Notes: generated from the letters alone by a model not told the origin. DNA of 64,000 nt from an uncultured Prevotella sp. (GCA_902495455.1 CABUXJ010000003.1:1-64000); one strand, 5' to 3'. Shown: positions 24,651-34,271, numbered from the stretch's first letter. A program made the numbers and translations.

Positions 24651-25532
24651 TTATCCCTCCTGCTTTCCATCAAACGTATCGGTATGTATATATTCCGCTC
24701 CCTCAGCCGTAATATATTTGCATTTCAGCGCTATATGGAAATAGCGGTTCTTTCCCGTCGTGTTCGGCCGGACGGTTATCTTGATTTCCTTGCCTTTGTT
24801 TTCCAGCCGAACCCATTCAAACTCAGCCTCACATTCCTGCCTTGCCACTCTGTCGTCTTTCTCCTCCTGCGAGAATGTGCGTATGTCGGTAGGATAATCA
24901 TTGCTGGTCGAAACAGAGATACTCTCAACCCACCATGTCGTTCTTTTTGTCGTTACGTCAAATATTCCGCCACCGGCAGGAAAGATACAACTCTCCGGGT
25001 ATAAATCTATCGGACCGACAAAATCAATGGATGGGACAGGCACTGGCATTGTGCCTTTCGTAACTATTATGCTGTCTCTATAATCATCTTTATGAAGATA
25101 TACCGTTGCCCTCCGATCGAGCCACGATGTTGGTGTCGCCGCAAAAGTCAGCTTCTGCCTTTCGGTTTTCAATGCCAGCCATCTGAAAGGCTTCTCGAAA
25201 GGCTTTCCCTTTGCTATACGCCGCTTGTCTTTACGGGACAGGTAGAACATCCTTGCGCCAACGGGATATACCTGAGAACTGTAAGTCCTTTCGTATGCCA
25301 TGATGCTGTCCACCGTCCACCCGTCATAACGGGTCGTCACTGTCAACGTGTCGTTACATCCCCGCAAATGACGTTCATGGAACGCAAGCCCGATATTGTC
25401 ATCAACGCCGCTTGTTCCTGTCAACGGAGCCGTACATCTGAAAAAGGAAATGAAAAAGTCCCATTTCTGTCCGTCAGCAGACGGACAGGATATGGCGAAG
25501 AGACAGAGGAGGATCAGGAGTTTCTGTTTCAT
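24651..25532 (-). CDS. Hypothetical secreted protein, 293 aa
   Basis: Signal peptide MKQKLLILLCLFAISCPSADG; the Cys at 16 is not in a good lipobox, so a soluble or loosely anchored periplasmic protein is likely. The mature part is beta-rich. The segment about 180-285 (GGIFDVTTKRTTWWVESISV, then FEWVRLENKGKEIKITV) has the spacing of BACON-like all-beta domains, in which a GG-x-F start and repeated W-x-V strands are common; this is a weak resemblance. No family was recognised. A -7 element TATCTTTG stands on the minus strand at 25597-25604. The gene is divergent from the TonB-domain gene. Confidence 0.72.
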   Translation of the reverse strand: MKQKLLILLCLFAISCPSADGQKWDFFISFFRCTAPLTGTSGVDDNIGLAFHERHLRGCNDTLTVTTRYDGWTVDSIMAYERTYSSQVYPVGARMFYLSRKDKRRIAKGKPFEKPFRWLALKTERQKLTFAATPTSWLDRRATVYLHKDDYRDSIIVTKGTMPVPVPSIDFVGPIDLYPESCIFPAGGGIFDVTTKRTTWWVESISVSTSNDYPTDIRTFSQEEKDDRVARQECEAEFEWVRLENKGKEIKITVRPNTTGKNRYFHIALKCKYITAEGAEYIHTDTFDGKQEG

Positions 25533-25596
25533 ATATTGCTCAATCAATACAAAGAAATGTACTGTTTATGTGATAAATATTTTAACTTTGACATTG

Positions 25597-25604
25597 CAAA
25601 GATA
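25597..25604 (-). promoter_or_regulatory. -7 element TATCTTTG for the secreted protein gene
   Basis: Perfect consensus on the minus strand, 65 bases before the start; a TTG equivalent lies 22 bases farther upstream. Confidence 0.5.
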
Positions 25605-25706
25605 AATATAATTCATGATATTACAGCAATCCAAACATATTTAGCACACTCCACCACCAAACAAAATTCTTCATCCATCGGTAGCAGGAAAGTAAAGATT
25701 TTTATG

Positions 25707-25714
25707 TATCTTTG
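25707..25714 (+). promoter_or_regulatory. -7 element TATCTTTG for the TonB-domain gene
   Basis: Perfect TAnnTTTG 46 bases before the ATG at 25761. Confidence 0.55.
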
Positions 25715-25760
25715 CCACTACGATATACAAATCAAACGGTATCAACAGAGATATAAAAGA

Positions 25761-26273
25761 ATGAAGAGAATGTCAATTTGCAAAATCATGACTGCCGCCA
25801 TTCTGCTGGCCGGCGGATGCGGCACAGCCGCGGCTCAGGACGTCGCGGAGGTCGACGCACGGACAGCCGCCACACAAGTGGTGGAAAAGCAAAACAAAGT
25901 GAAGCAAAACAAGGTGAAACAAGCCAAGGTGGTGACGTTGCAAACCGCGCACGATGGACAGCCGGTGGAGCTGAACCCGGACAAGATGCCGGAGTTCCAC
26001 GGTGGGAACAAAGGATTGGCCGAATGGTTGTCGAAGAACACAAAATATCCGAAGGAGGCAAAAGACAACAATGAGCAGGGACGGGTTGTCGTGAGCTTTG
26101 TCGTCGACAAGGACGGTAAGGCGACGGATGCCAAAGTCGTGAGAAGCATAAGCCCGACCATAGACAAGGAGGCCATGCGACTGATAGAAGTCATGCCGCG
26201 ATGGACACCCGGAGAGAAGGACGGGCAGCCTGTCGCAGTGAGATTTACGCTTCCCATGACATTCAAGCTCTGA
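25761..26273 (+). CDS. Periplasmic protein with TonB C-terminal domain, 170 aa
   Basis: Signal-like hydrophobic N-terminus (about 5-24, AAILLAGGCGTAAAQ; a GCG lipobox is possible), a Lys/Gln/Val-rich linker (about 38-55: QNKVKQNKVKQAKV), and a TonB C-terminal domain (about 78-170: GLAEWLSKNTKYPKEAKDNN, GRVVVSFVVDKDGKATDAKV, DKEAMRLIEVMPRWTPG, VRFTLPMTF). It has no Pro-rich membrane-spanning arm typical of true TonB, so it may be a stand-alone domain used in envelope protein binding rather than an energy transducer. The frame is open far upstream, but the promoter and signal peptide place the start at 25761. Confidence 0.85.
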   Translation: MKRMSICKIMTAAILLAGGCGTAAAQDVAEVDARTAATQVVEKQNKVKQNKVKQAKVVTLQTAHDGQPVELNPDKMPEFHGGNKGLAEWLSKNTKYPKEAKDNNEQGRVVVSFVVDKDGKATDAKVVRSISPTIDKEAMRLIEVMPRWTPGEKDGQPVAVRFTLPMTFKL

Positions 26274-26325
26274 TGCTATTCGCAATCACAGCTGTTAGGA
26301 AGACCCCGTCATATTGTACGACACG

Positions 26326-26430
26326 CGTAGGGGCATAATCTTGTTTTTGCCCGCTCATATCGTTATCTCATGCAGTCGTTTGACAAGACATGAACCATAG
26401 AGCGGGCAAAAACAAGATTATGCCCCTACG
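26326..26430. repeat. GTAGGGGCATAATC inverted repeat (family E), probable terminator
   Basis: A perfect 31-bp inverted repeat (26326-26356 and 26400-26430) that begins CGTAGGGGCATAATCTTG and ends in GCCCGCTC. It lies between the convergent TonB-domain and ATPase genes, 8 bases from the latter's stop. Confidence 0.8.
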
Positions 26431-26437
26431 ATGTGCT

Positions 26438-27751
26438 TCAACCTTCAGCCGCCAACATCCAGCGCCATGCCGGCACGACACGGATACACTTGCCATCCAT
26501 CGTCAGTTCGTCCTCTTCATCGTCTGTTATGACAAGGAGATTGTCACAACCCGTCACGGCCGATGCTTCAAGCAATCCTCTCAGCTCACGTTCACGTGTC
26601 TCTGCGTCCGCCATGCTCCATGTCACCTGTATGAGCTGCGTCACTACGTCCTCGCTCTGTATGACAAAGTCACATTCGGCTTTGCCCATGTAGTAGGAAA
26701 TCTTCTCGTATGGCTGGCGCATACGGTTGAGATGGAGGAACACGGCGTTCTCCAGATGCTTGCCGTTGTCACTGCTCTGCGGCATGAGCACCGCGCCGCG
26801 CAGTCCGTTGTCGATGCAATAGTATTTGTCCAGCGACTTCTGTTCCTTGATGAGCGAACGGTTGTATTTGGATATGCGCATGAACATGAATATGCTGCAA
26901 GCATAGTCAGCCCACAGATAAAGGTCGTCCTTTGATAACCGATGTCCTTGGGACTTTATGTCCTTATAGATGGCATTGATGGAGGTGGGCTTTGTCAGGT
27001 TCGCCATGATGCGCTTTATGAAGTAGCGGAGCACGCTGATATTGGCGATACTGTAGTGTTCCACGAGGTCACGGAGTATCATGGTGTCAAAATATCCATG
27101 AAGCAGCTTTGTCTGTTCCGAGCGTGATGTCGAGAGCACAACCTCCGGGAAAGCTCCCTCTTGACAGAATTTCCCGAAAGCGGTCTTCAGCCGCGCCCGG
27201 TCCTGCTCCAAATAGCTGTCAACGTGGATGCCGCGGAAACGGCAGTACTCCCTGAAAGACAGCGGGTAGGTCTCATACTCCAACGGATAGCCTCGCAGGG
27301 CGGAGGCAAGTTCAGTGGAAAGCATGGTGGCATTGCTTCCGCAGACATAGATATTCTTACAGTAGGACTTGTAGACGCGCAGCACAAAATATTCCCAGTC
27401 CTTTATGAGCTGTATCTCGTCAAAGAAGATATGAACGTCGGATATCGGCACATCCGGAAACATCTCCATATACGACACTATGACCTCGTCCAGCTCATCG
27501 GAGGACATGTTCTTCAGACGTTCGTCGTCAAATCCCAGCCAAAGAATGTTCTGCCGGGGCAGGCCGCCGTCCAGCAGTCTGTTGATGGCTATCTCCATCA
27601 TGGTCGACTTGCCGCACCGTCTGACGCCCGGCACCGTTATAATCTTCTTCCGCCCTAACGGCAACTCAACGTCTCGCGCTATCACATCAAACGGCATTTC
27701 GTTCTGCTTTATCGCGATAAGCGATTTTATGACATCCTTCTTCATACTCAT
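26438..27751 (-). CDS. AAA_14/DUF4143 ATPase, copy 1, 437 aa
   Basis: STAND-like ATPase of the AAA_14 plus DUF4143 type, abundant in Bacteroidales and of unknown function. Walker A is GVRRCGKST (about 42-50), Walker B HIFFDEIQ (about 107-114), followed by a sensor VCGSNATML. The C-terminal DUF4143 domain (about 200-400) is nuclease-like in fold, but the PD-(D/E)XK motif is degenerate: AECDFVI keeps the Asp while the expected E-x-K reads QVT in LIQVTW. So it is probably not a nuclease. Promoter and dyads lie just upstream (27781-27882). Two paralogues, at 37605 and 42642, share less than half of their residues by eye. Confidence 0.9.
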   Translation of the reverse strand: MSMKKDVIKSLIAIKQNEMPFDVIARDVELPLGRKKIITVPGVRRCGKSTMMEIAINRLLDGGLPRQNILWLGFDDERLKNMSSDELDEVIVSYMEMFPDVPISDVHIFFDEIQLIKDWEYFVLRVYKSYCKNIYVCGSNATMLSTELASALRGYPLEYETYPLSFREYCRFRGIHVDSYLEQDRARLKTAFGKFCQEGAFPEVVLSTSRSEQTKLLHGYFDTMILRDLVEHYSIANISVLRYFIKRIMANLTKPTSINAIYKDIKSQGHRLSKDDLYLWADYACSIFMFMRISKYNRSLIKEQKSLDKYYCIDNGLRGAVLMPQSSDNGKHLENAVFLHLNRMRQPYEKISYYMGKAECDFVIQSEDVVTQLIQVTWSMADAETRERELRGLLEASAVTGCDNLLVITDDEEDELTMDGKCIRVVPAWRWMLAAEG

Positions 27752-27780
27752 TTCATGTATATTTGCATGCTCCTTGGGTG

Positions 27781-27882
27781 CAAATATACAAACATTTCCG
27801 GTAATTTAGGAAAGAAATAGCATATCTTTCATTTAAAAACGGAAAGATTTTCAGATAGTTTCCTCAAATTTCGGAAACTATC
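27781..27882 (-). promoter_or_regulatory. Promoter and dyads of ATPase copy 1
   Basis: Minus-strand -7 element TATATTTG (27781-27788). The -33 zone is covered by the dyad TTTCC (27795-27799)/GGAAA (27809-27813); a second dyad GATAGTTTCC (27854-27863)/GGAAACTATC (27873-27882) lies farther up. The words AATTTAGG and AATTTCGG repeat 64 bases apart. Confidence 0.55.
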
Positions 27883-27913
27883 GAAAAATCATTCTGCTTT
27901 TTAATGAAACAAA

Positions 27914-27954
27914 GAACGACGGCTACACATAAATATATAGTGTAGTCGCCGTTC
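27914..27954 (-). terminator. Terminator of the porU-porV-ispF operon
   Basis: GAACGACGGCTACAC (27914-27928) pairs with GTGTAGTCGCCGTTC (27940-27954) with two wobbles; on the minus strand it is followed by a T-rich tail (CTTTGTTTCATT). It stands 57 bases after ispF. Confidence 0.75.
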
Positions 27955-28010
27955 ATGTTTTCTGCATCCGGGTCTTATCAACCTTTAGCTTCTCTCAATT
28001 TCCATTACTT

Positions 28011-28496
28011 TCAACCTTCAACTTTCGCTATGAGCACCGTTGCATACGCGCTGATGCCCTCTTCGCGTCCTGTGAAACCGAGACGTTCTGTCGTGGTGGC
28101 CTTGATGGAGATGTTGTCTTCGTCGGTGCCGATGACTTCGGCCAGACAAGCCTTCATGGCCGGTATGTGGGGATTCATCTTGGGACGTTCGGCGCAGATT
28201 GTGGCGTCGATGTTGCCGACGGCATATCCCTTTGTGGCTATGAGGTCGACGGTCTTGCAGAGAAGTATCTTGCTGTCGATGTCGAGGGTGTCGGCCGAGG
28301 TGTCGGGAAAGTGATAACCGATGTCCCGCATGTTGGCCGCTCCGAGAAGCGCGTCGCAGATGGCGTGGATGAGCACGTCGGCGTCACTGTGGCCCAGCAG
28401 GCCGAGGCAGTGGTCTATCTTTATGCCGCCCATCCAAAGGTCGCGGCCGGAGACGAGGCGGTGGACGTCGAAGCCGAAGCCAACCCTTATATTCAT
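28011..28496 (-). CDS. ispF: 2-C-methyl-D-erythritol 2,4-cyclodiphosphate synthase
   Basis: Closes CDP-ME 2-phosphate to MEcPP with loss of CMP in the non-mevalonate isoprenoid pathway; a trimer with zinc. The metal ligands are in GFDVHRL (Asp8, His10) and in the LLGHSDADVL segment (His42); the substrate loop is HFPDTS, and the C-terminal signature is KATTTERLGFTGREEG. Length 161 aa is exactly the family size. Last gene of the run porU-porV-ispF (56 bases after porV), a gene order also known around these T9SS genes in Porphyromonas. Confidence 0.97.
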   Translation of the reverse strand: MNIRVGFGFDVHRLVSGRDLWMGGIKIDHCLGLLGHSDADVLIHAICDALLGAANMRDIGYHFPDTSADTLDIDSKILLCKTVDLIATKGYAVGNIDATICAERPKMNPHIPAMKACLAEVIGTDEDNISIKATTTERLGFTGREEGISAYATVLIAKVEG

Positions 28497-28552
28497 TTTT
28501 TTATATTGATTCTTAGTTCTGAATTATTAATTACTGCTTCCTTTATCCCAAT

Positions 28553-29722
28553 TTATCTCCTCCTGAACAGATCCTTTATGCCGTCCATGTCGAACGCCAA
28601 GGAGAAACGCAGGGTCTGGTCGAGCGGATTGCTCTGGGCTGTGGAGATGACGTAACCGACGTCGAGCGAGAAGACGTTCATACGGAAACCGCCGCCGACG
28701 GTGAAGTATTTGCGGTTGCCCTTGTTCTCACTCTCGTGGTGATAGCCGGCACGGATGGAGAACTGGTCATGATAGACATATTCCGCTCCGACGCTCCACT
28801 GGATTTCCTGAAGCTCTTCCTTGAAACCGCCGGGGGCATCGCTGAAACTCTTGAATATGCCGGAAAAGGCTCCGACGTCGCTGTATTCGCGGATGACGCG
28901 GTCCTGATAGTCGGCGGCACTCTCTCCTTCGTTCTGCTTCGGAACGGTGGGCACAAGCAGTTTGTTGGCATCGGCGGCAATGGAGAAACGGTTGTATTCG
29001 TCCACGGGAACCATCAGCGAGACTCCAAGACGCATGTTGGCCGGCAGGAACTGGCTGCGGTCGTCGCCGTAATAGGAAATCTTGCTGCCGATATTGCTGA
29101 AGTTCAGTCCGAGTCCGAGCTGACACTCGCGGCTGCCGATGTTGAGATACTTGTTGTAGTACATGGCCAGATCGGCGGCAAAGGCTGATGCCGGGGCGGA
29201 GTCTTCGGTATAGTCGTAACGCAGGTCGGAATAGATCCAACGGATGCCGGCGGCAAGAGAGAACGACTCACTGAGCATGAGCGAATAGGCCGCGTCGATG
29301 GACATCTCGTAGGGTTTGACCGTCATGGCGTTTTCGTCAAGCGAGGTCATCACCTCTCCGAGCGAGAAGTAGCGTATTGAACCGGACACGGCGCTATAAT
29401 CACCGATGCGGTAGTAGCCGGCTACGTATGCGAGGTCGATGTCGTTGACCAGCTGGCGGAGCCACGGGGTGTAGTTGAGTGCCACGCCGGCACGGCTGAT
29501 GCAGAACGGATATTTGGCCGGGTTCCAGAACTGGGAGTTGACGTCAGGGTCTGTGGCCGCTCCCACGTCACCCATACCGGCGGCACGGGCATCGGGGGCG
29601 ATGGTCTGGGATATGACAGCGTGGTCGACGGGGTTGAACTGGCTCTTCTTGTCCTGGGCCGACACGCCAAGAGCGACAAGGAGGCAGACGACTATCGTTG
29701 CTAATCTGATGTTATTCTTCAT
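28553..29722 (-). CDS. porV: T9SS outer-membrane protein PorV
   Basis: FadL-like beta-barrel that carries folded T9SS cargo from the translocon to the PorU sortase. Signal peptide ending GVSAQ (about residue 22), then the conserved start ISQTIAPDARAAGMGDVGAA and NSQFWNPAKYPF, followed by alternating beta-strands to a terminal aromatic strand region near LRFSLAFDMDGIKDLF. 389 aa fits PorV/LptO. PorV and PorU work together in the attachment complex, and here they are adjacent, with 78 bases between them. PorQ is a related alternative, but the neighbour porU favours PorV. Confidence 0.95.
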   Translation of the reverse strand: MKNNIRLATIVVCLLVALGVSAQDKKSQFNPVDHAVISQTIAPDARAAGMGDVGAATDPDVNSQFWNPAKYPFCISRAGVALNYTPWLRQLVNDIDLAYVAGYYRIGDYSAVSGSIRYFSLGEVMTSLDENAMTVKPYEMSIDAAYSLMLSESFSLAAGIRWIYSDLRYDYTEDSAPASAFAADLAMYYNKYLNIGSRECQLGLGLNFSNIGSKISYYGDDRSQFLPANMRLGVSLMVPVDEYNRFSIAADANKLLVPTVPKQNEGESAADYQDRVIREYSDVGAFSGIFKSFSDAPGGFKEELQEIQWSVGAEYVYHDQFSIRAGYHHESENKGNRKYFTVGGGFRMNVFSLDVGYVISTAQSNPLDQTLRFSLAFDMDGIKDLFRRR

Positions 29723-29800
29723 TGGCTATGTAATATATATACGGTTATATTTGCGGTATAATTACTTGATGGTCACAAATCTTTAAACGGCGCAACAGCG

Positions 29801-32800
29801 CTATTTATTGCTTAAGATGATGAGTTTCTTTGCTTTTGACACATAGCTGCCGCCCTCGCAGTTGAGCCGCACGCGGTAGAGATAGACTCCGGTCCCGAGG
29901 CGACGGCCGTCTCCCATAGTGAGGTCCCAGCCGATGGTCATGGTGTTGTCCGACGGTATGGCCTCGGCATCCTGAGACCACAGATGGCGGCCGGACATGT
30001 CGTAGATGTCGAGCACGGCACCGACGGAACTGCCGATACGGTCGTGGATGATGCGGAAGGTGGTGTGGGTGGTCGCAGGGTTGGGATAGCAGTCGACGTC
30101 GACGATGGTCGGCTCCTTGCCTTCAACAACGGTAAAGGCAAGTTCGGCCGTGGACGAATAGTTGAGCACGTCCCACGCGCGGAACAGCAGTTTGTGGTCG
30201 CCGGGGGCAAGACGCGGGATGCTGAAACCGATACTGCCGCTGCGATAGGATCCGAAGTCGAACGTGAAATAGTCGTTGAGCGTATAGGTGGTCTGCATGT
30301 CACCGTCGACAATCAGCTGAAGGTCGTGTCCGATGCTGCCTCCGGCGGCATTGATGCCGTCGTCGTCGTTGAGCTCGGCATAGAAATAAGGAGTCGTGTT
30401 GACCGTACCTCCGTTGGTGAACGACGGGGTGTTAAGATAACAGTATATCGACGGGCCCTTCTCGTCGGGATTGAAATCGGCCGAACCGTTGAGAATGAAG
30501 TTATCGGTATAGCCGTGGGCAGTCAGGGAATGATCGTCGGTGACGGCAAAGACTATCATCTGGCCGGCGTCATCGCTGTAACTGATGTCCTTGGGAACGA
30601 CGAAGGTGAAGGAGAAATTGCCGTCATGCACGGCATCGCTGCCCTTGAAAATGCTGTTGGGACGATCATGATAGACAAACTTTTCCGATGCGCCTTCATC
30701 GGATGTGTTGTTCAGACGGCATTCTATGGTCTGAATGGCATCACGCACATTGGTGGATATGACTCCGTTGAAACCCGTGGCTTTCTGTCCGTCCTGCTCC
30801 ACATGACCTTCTACCTTGACCTGCATGCCGGCCTTCAACTGCATCGGGGTGTCAGCATCGACAGGAGTGTCGTTGATACGGTCTATCACGGTGGTCAGCG
30901 TAGGAATGGCAAGACGCAGGGCCGGATCGCCCAAAAGGTTGTAGTTGAGTTTGTTGACAGTGGCATCCGGATAACTGCTTGACGTCCCCGGTATGAGTGC
31001 GACAAGAGCGTTTTTGGCCAGCCGCGCCGCCTCTCCGATGGTATTGTGAAGGCCGTCTGCCGCTGTATTGAACAACTCTTTGGTGAAAGCGGTGTTGATG
31101 CGCTCGTTGCGATCTGTATATACGGTGCGGGTCGTACCGAAAAATGCTACGGCACCACCGTTCTTGTTGAACAGCGCAGCCTCGCCGATGTTGTCCTCAT
31201 GGCTGTCAAAGGGCATGATGTCACATGAGGCCGTAATCCAAAACGGGAGACCGGCCGACGCAATGGAACGGAAATCATTGATACCGATGACTTTCTCATG
31301 GGAAATCATATCGGCCGCACCGTGGCCGCTGTAATTCATAATCAGCGCGCCACTCGTCATGTACTGTCTGACAAGACGTGAGACGTCGGGATAGGTATTG
31401 CCCGTGGCTGACGACGTACGTTCATAAGCATCCCACATGATGCGCTTGACATCAAAGGCGGGATTTGTCTCTTCAAGCATCTTTGCGATATCGTCGGCCG
31501 CCCTCATGTGGATGTTATTATTGCCGTCGTCTCCCATCATGACTATGGTGTTCTGCCACGCACCGGCATTCTTTTTGGTCAGATATGTCTCTATCTTGTC
31601 GACCATCGTACGGGCGTCTTCTTCATTACGCACAGGAAAACGACCCACGGCAATGTCCGGTTTGCCAAGATAATTGCCGTTTGTCTCTTGCATTCTCTCT
31701 CCGTCATCCAACAGACAGAAGAAGTCTTCGGCCACATAACTGTCTGTTGCGCTGAACGAGTTTTCGCTCTCAAAACACAAGAGGAAATCATCGGGCGACA
31801 GTCCTTGGCTGGCGGCGATGCGCATACGGTTGTCCCACACGCCGTCACCGAAAAGCACCAAATAGCGCGGCATGTCCTCGTCGGTCGCAGCACGGTCATA
31901 GAGCATCTTCAGATAACGGCGATAGGCCGTTGCGTCGGGTGTGCCGCTGGAGAACTCGTTATACAATTCGTCGGCCGGAACGATGCGCACTCTCAGTCCG
32001 TCGTGCTTTTCGTGCAAGTCCTTGAGACGCTCAGCCTGCGCACGCAGTTTCTGACCGGTGGGCAACAGGATTATCATGTCGGCGGGTCCGTCGGCATGGT
32101 GGTCCTGATTGGTTATGCGATAGACAAACTCCGGCGAGGCGTAATCGGCTACGCGCAGATCGGGCCTTCCGCATGGATTGGCACAGTGGATTACTATGTA
32201 GTCCAGACGCATTGTCCCTCCGGATGTCTGCGATATGGTAACGGTGTTTGAAGAAGAGATATTGCTGACGCTGAACGTGGCACGCGCTCCCAACGCCTTG
32301 ATATACTCTGTTGTCTTGCCGGTCACTGCCACCGTACCCACATTGACGCCATTGAGGCTTATCTGTGCGGTGGAAGCCGCGTCAGCCGTCATCGCTACAA
32401 TAATCTGACCGCTGCCCGGAGAACCTGCTGCCGGGATGTCATAGCTACGCGACACGCCGGGAGTGAATGGTTGCGCGTCATAGAGATTGCGGCCGCTGTG
32501 ATACCACGCGAAGTCATCAACCTCGTAAAGAGAATTATAATGTATGCCGTCAGGATAAAAGCCGTCAATGAAAGTCTGTTCATCGACAGTGAGTGGGGAA
32601 CCATCGCTCTCCGTGAGAAAATAATAACCGTAATCCGAATAGGGATTGCGCGTACGATTGTTGGATGTCGTCCATGACACCGGTCCACGGGCGTAAAACA
32701 GGTGGCGCCCGTCAACAATACATTGGGGGACTTCCTGCAAGTCGTCCGTAGAACGCAGATAGCTGTCTGTAAGTATTTCCGGCTGAAGCGCTCCGCCATA

Positions 32801-33415
32801 GCCATAGACTTTCACACGCGACAGATCGGAAAATCCGGCCTGCCTCACCAATTCGTCCGTAATCCGGTAGACGCCGCTGACGGGCACTCTTATCTTCGCC
32901 CAGCTGCCGCTACGCAGCACAGAATGGGCCGCATATCTTTCGGTCCGTTCCTGTCGACGCGGCGCTCTGGACGACATGATGTCACGTGGCGCGTCTGATG
33001 CCAGTCCGTCGTGAGAAGCCAGCGGTGTCGACGTGACCGTCAGTTTGAAACTGACGAGCTTCATATATTTACCGTCACGAAAGACGAGCGGCATTAACGC
33101 TATGTCCAACGAACCTTTCTTGCGCGATACCGTGACGGCACTGAGGACTTCCGGCATGGGCGGCAACGTGTCTGACGTAATCAAATGATAACGCTCGATG
33201 TCGGCCCTGGTCATGGGGATGAACTCCGGATAGTCTATCGACACGGTGTAAGTGGAATCGGCATAATTGCCCTCCAACGCATGAATGTAAGTAAAATATG
33301 GTAAAAGAGAATCTATCCTGACCTGCTCGGAAGTCAGATTGAAGAAGCCTTGTGCTGCTGTTTTCAACGTGCCGCCAATCAATGCGGCTATCATCAGGAT
33401 ACGTAATCTCATCAT
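29801..33415 (-). CDS. porU: T9SS sortase PorU (C25-family), 1204 aa
   Basis: Removes the C-terminal signal of T9SS cargo and attaches the protein to anionic LPS at the cell surface. Signal peptide (MRLRILMIAALIGGTLKTAA), a long N-terminal beta region, then the gingipain-type C25 domain with the catalytic His in MNYSGHGAADM (about residue 700) and Cys in ITASCDIMPFD (about 732). Ig-like modules follow, and the last 90 residues (DCYPNPATTHTTFRI, then GTGVYLYRVRL) look like a T9SS C-terminal domain, which PorU itself keeps. ATG at 33415 overlaps the previous stop (ATGA). Size is normal for PorU. Confidence 0.96.
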   Translation of the reverse strand: MMRLRILMIAALIGGTLKTAAQGFFNLTSEQVRIDSLLPYFTYIHALEGNYADSTYTVSIDYPEFIPMTRADIERYHLITSDTLPPMPEVLSAVTVSRKKGSLDIALMPLVFRDGKYMKLVSFKLTVTSTPLASHDGLASDAPRDIMSSRAPRRQERTERYAAHSVLRSGSWAKIRVPVSGVYRITDELVRQAGFSDLSRVKVYGYGGALQPEILTDSYLRSTDDLQEVPQCIVDGRHLFYARGPVSWTTSNNRTRNPYSDYGYYFLTESDGSPLTVDEQTFIDGFYPDGIHYNSLYEVDDFAWYHSGRNLYDAQPFTPGVSRSYDIPAAGSPGSGQIIVAMTADAASTAQISLNGVNVGTVAVTGKTTEYIKALGARATFSVSNISSSNTVTISQTSGGTMRLDYIVIHCANPCGRPDLRVADYASPEFVYRITNQDHHADGPADMIILLPTGQKLRAQAERLKDLHEKHDGLRVRIVPADELYNEFSSGTPDATAYRRYLKMLYDRAATDEDMPRYLVLFGDGVWDNRMRIAASQGLSPDDFLLCFESENSFSATDSYVAEDFFCLLDDGERMQETNGNYLGKPDIAVGRFPVRNEEDARTMVDKIETYLTKKNAGAWQNTIVMMGDDGNNNIHMRAADDIAKMLEETNPAFDVKRIMWDAYERTSSATGNTYPDVSRLVRQYMTSGALIMNYSGHGAADMISHEKVIGINDFRSIASAGLPFWITASCDIMPFDSHEDNIGEAALFNKNGGAVAFFGTTRTVYTDRNERINTAFTKELFNTAADGLHNTIGEAARLAKNALVALIPGTSSSYPDATVNKLNYNLLGDPALRLAIPTLTTVIDRINDTPVDADTPMQLKAGMQVKVEGHVEQDGQKATGFNGVISTNVRDAIQTIECRLNNTSDEGASEKFVYHDRPNSIFKGSDAVHDGNFSFTFVVPKDISYSDDAGQMIVFAVTDDHSLTAHGYTDNFILNGSADFNPDEKGPSIYCYLNTPSFTNGGTVNTTPYFYAELNDDDGINAAGGSIGHDLQLIVDGDMQTTYTLNDYFTFDFGSYRSGSIGFSIPRLAPGDHKLLFRAWDVLNYSSTAELAFTVVEGKEPTIVDVDCYPNPATTHTTFRIIHDRIGSSVGAVLDIYDMSGRHLWSQDAEAIPSDNTMTIGWDLTMGDGRRLGTGVYLYRVRLNCEGGSYVSKAKKLIILSNK

Positions 33416-34029
33416 TTGCAATTGAATTCTAATACTTTTCTGTCCTCGATATATCCTTCCAAATGGTCGTCTATCGCTACCGGGCCTATGCCTGACGGCG
33501 TTCCGGTGAAGAGCAGGTCGCCCGTTTTCAATGTGAAGAAGCGGCTCACGTAAGATATTATCTCATCCACTCGGAAGAGCATATCGCTCGAACACCCTTC
33601 CTGCACTGTACGACCGTTGATGTCAAGATGGAAATGGAGGGCCTGTATGTCGCGGAACTTGTCCACGCTGATCCATTCGCCGATGACCGCCGAACCGTCA
33701 AAGCCTTTGCAGAGATCCCACGACAGACGTGCCTCACGCAGTTTCTTCTGCAAATCACGTGCCGTAAAATCGATGCCAACGGTCACAGCGTCATAATAAC
33801 GATGGGCAAATCGCTCCGGCACACTCTTCCCCAAACGGCAAATCCGCACGACGAGTTCCGTCTCGTAGTCAATCTGTCCCATCCAGTCTGGGATAAAGAA
33901 CGGTTTCCCATCCTTCAACAGTGCGGAGTCCGGTTTAATGAAAATCACGGGACTCTCTGGTTTATATAACGCGCCATCCAGCTCTTTATTGTGCTGGATA
34001 TAGTTCATTCCTGTTGCAAATATCTTCAT
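33412..34029 (-). CDS. Fumarylacetoacetate hydrolase (FAH) family protein, 205 aa
   Basis: Small FAH-fold metal-dependent hydrolase or decarboxylase. It shows MNYIQHNKEL at the N-terminus, PVIFIKPDSAL (about 27-37), the metal-binding acidic residues in IDYETELVVRI (about 53-63) and later D of KGFDGSAVIGEW, and the end GDLLFTGTPSGIGPV (about 170-184), a strong FAH signature. It is the first gene of the unit with porU (overlap of four bases) although its chemistry has no known tie to secretion; oxaloacetate decarboxylase-like activity is one possibility for such short members. Confidence 0.93.
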   Translation of the reverse strand: MKIFATGMNYIQHNKELDGALYKPESPVIFIKPDSALLKDGKPFFIPDWMGQIDYETELVVRICRLGKSVPERFAHRYYDAVTVGIDFTARDLQKKLREARLSWDLCKGFDGSAVIGEWISVDKFRDIQALHFHLDINGRTVQEGCSSDMLFRVDEIISYVSRFFTLKTGDLLFTGTPSGIGPVAIDDHLEGYIEDRKVLEFNCK

Positions 34030-34049
34030 ATAGTGTGTATTTGTTTTTC

Positions 34050-34151
34050 CGAGGAGGGAGGAAAGAGGAGAGAGGAGGGAGAATGGTCTTCCGCGCTTGT
34101 TTCCGCATTAAAAGCATTTCTCACTCCTCACTTCACACTCCTCCCTCCTCG
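34050..34151. repeat. GGAGGGAGGAG palindromic repeat, intergenic copy (family F)
   Basis: Arms CCGAGGAGGGAGGAAAGAGG (left) and ACTCCTCCCTCCTCG (right) with centre GAGGGAGAATGG...GCATTTCTCACTCCTC. It is the intergenic relative of the in-gene copy at 12952-13074. Confidence 0.75.
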
Positions 34152-34175
34152 AAGAATTCCTCCCCTCCCAGAAAT

Positions 34176-34222
34176 AGAAAAGTCAGGAAGTGAAGCCCTG
34201 CGGCTGTCTTCCCGACTTTTCT
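34176..34222 (-). terminator. Terminator after tsf
   Basis: AGAAAAGTCAGGAAG (34176-34190) pairs with CTTCCCGACTTTTCT (34208-34222); on the minus strand it ends in TTTTCTATTTCT. It lies 50 bases after the tsf stop. Confidence 0.8.
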
Positions 34223-34271
34223 GTCTATCCGGTTATGCCTCCGCAGCAACGAAGACATAAACATCTCCTAT

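Noticed and set aside
25092..25760. Upstream extension of the TonB-domain frame
   Set aside because: It covers the divergent gene at 24651-25532 and its promoter; a promoter and signal peptide place the start at 25761.
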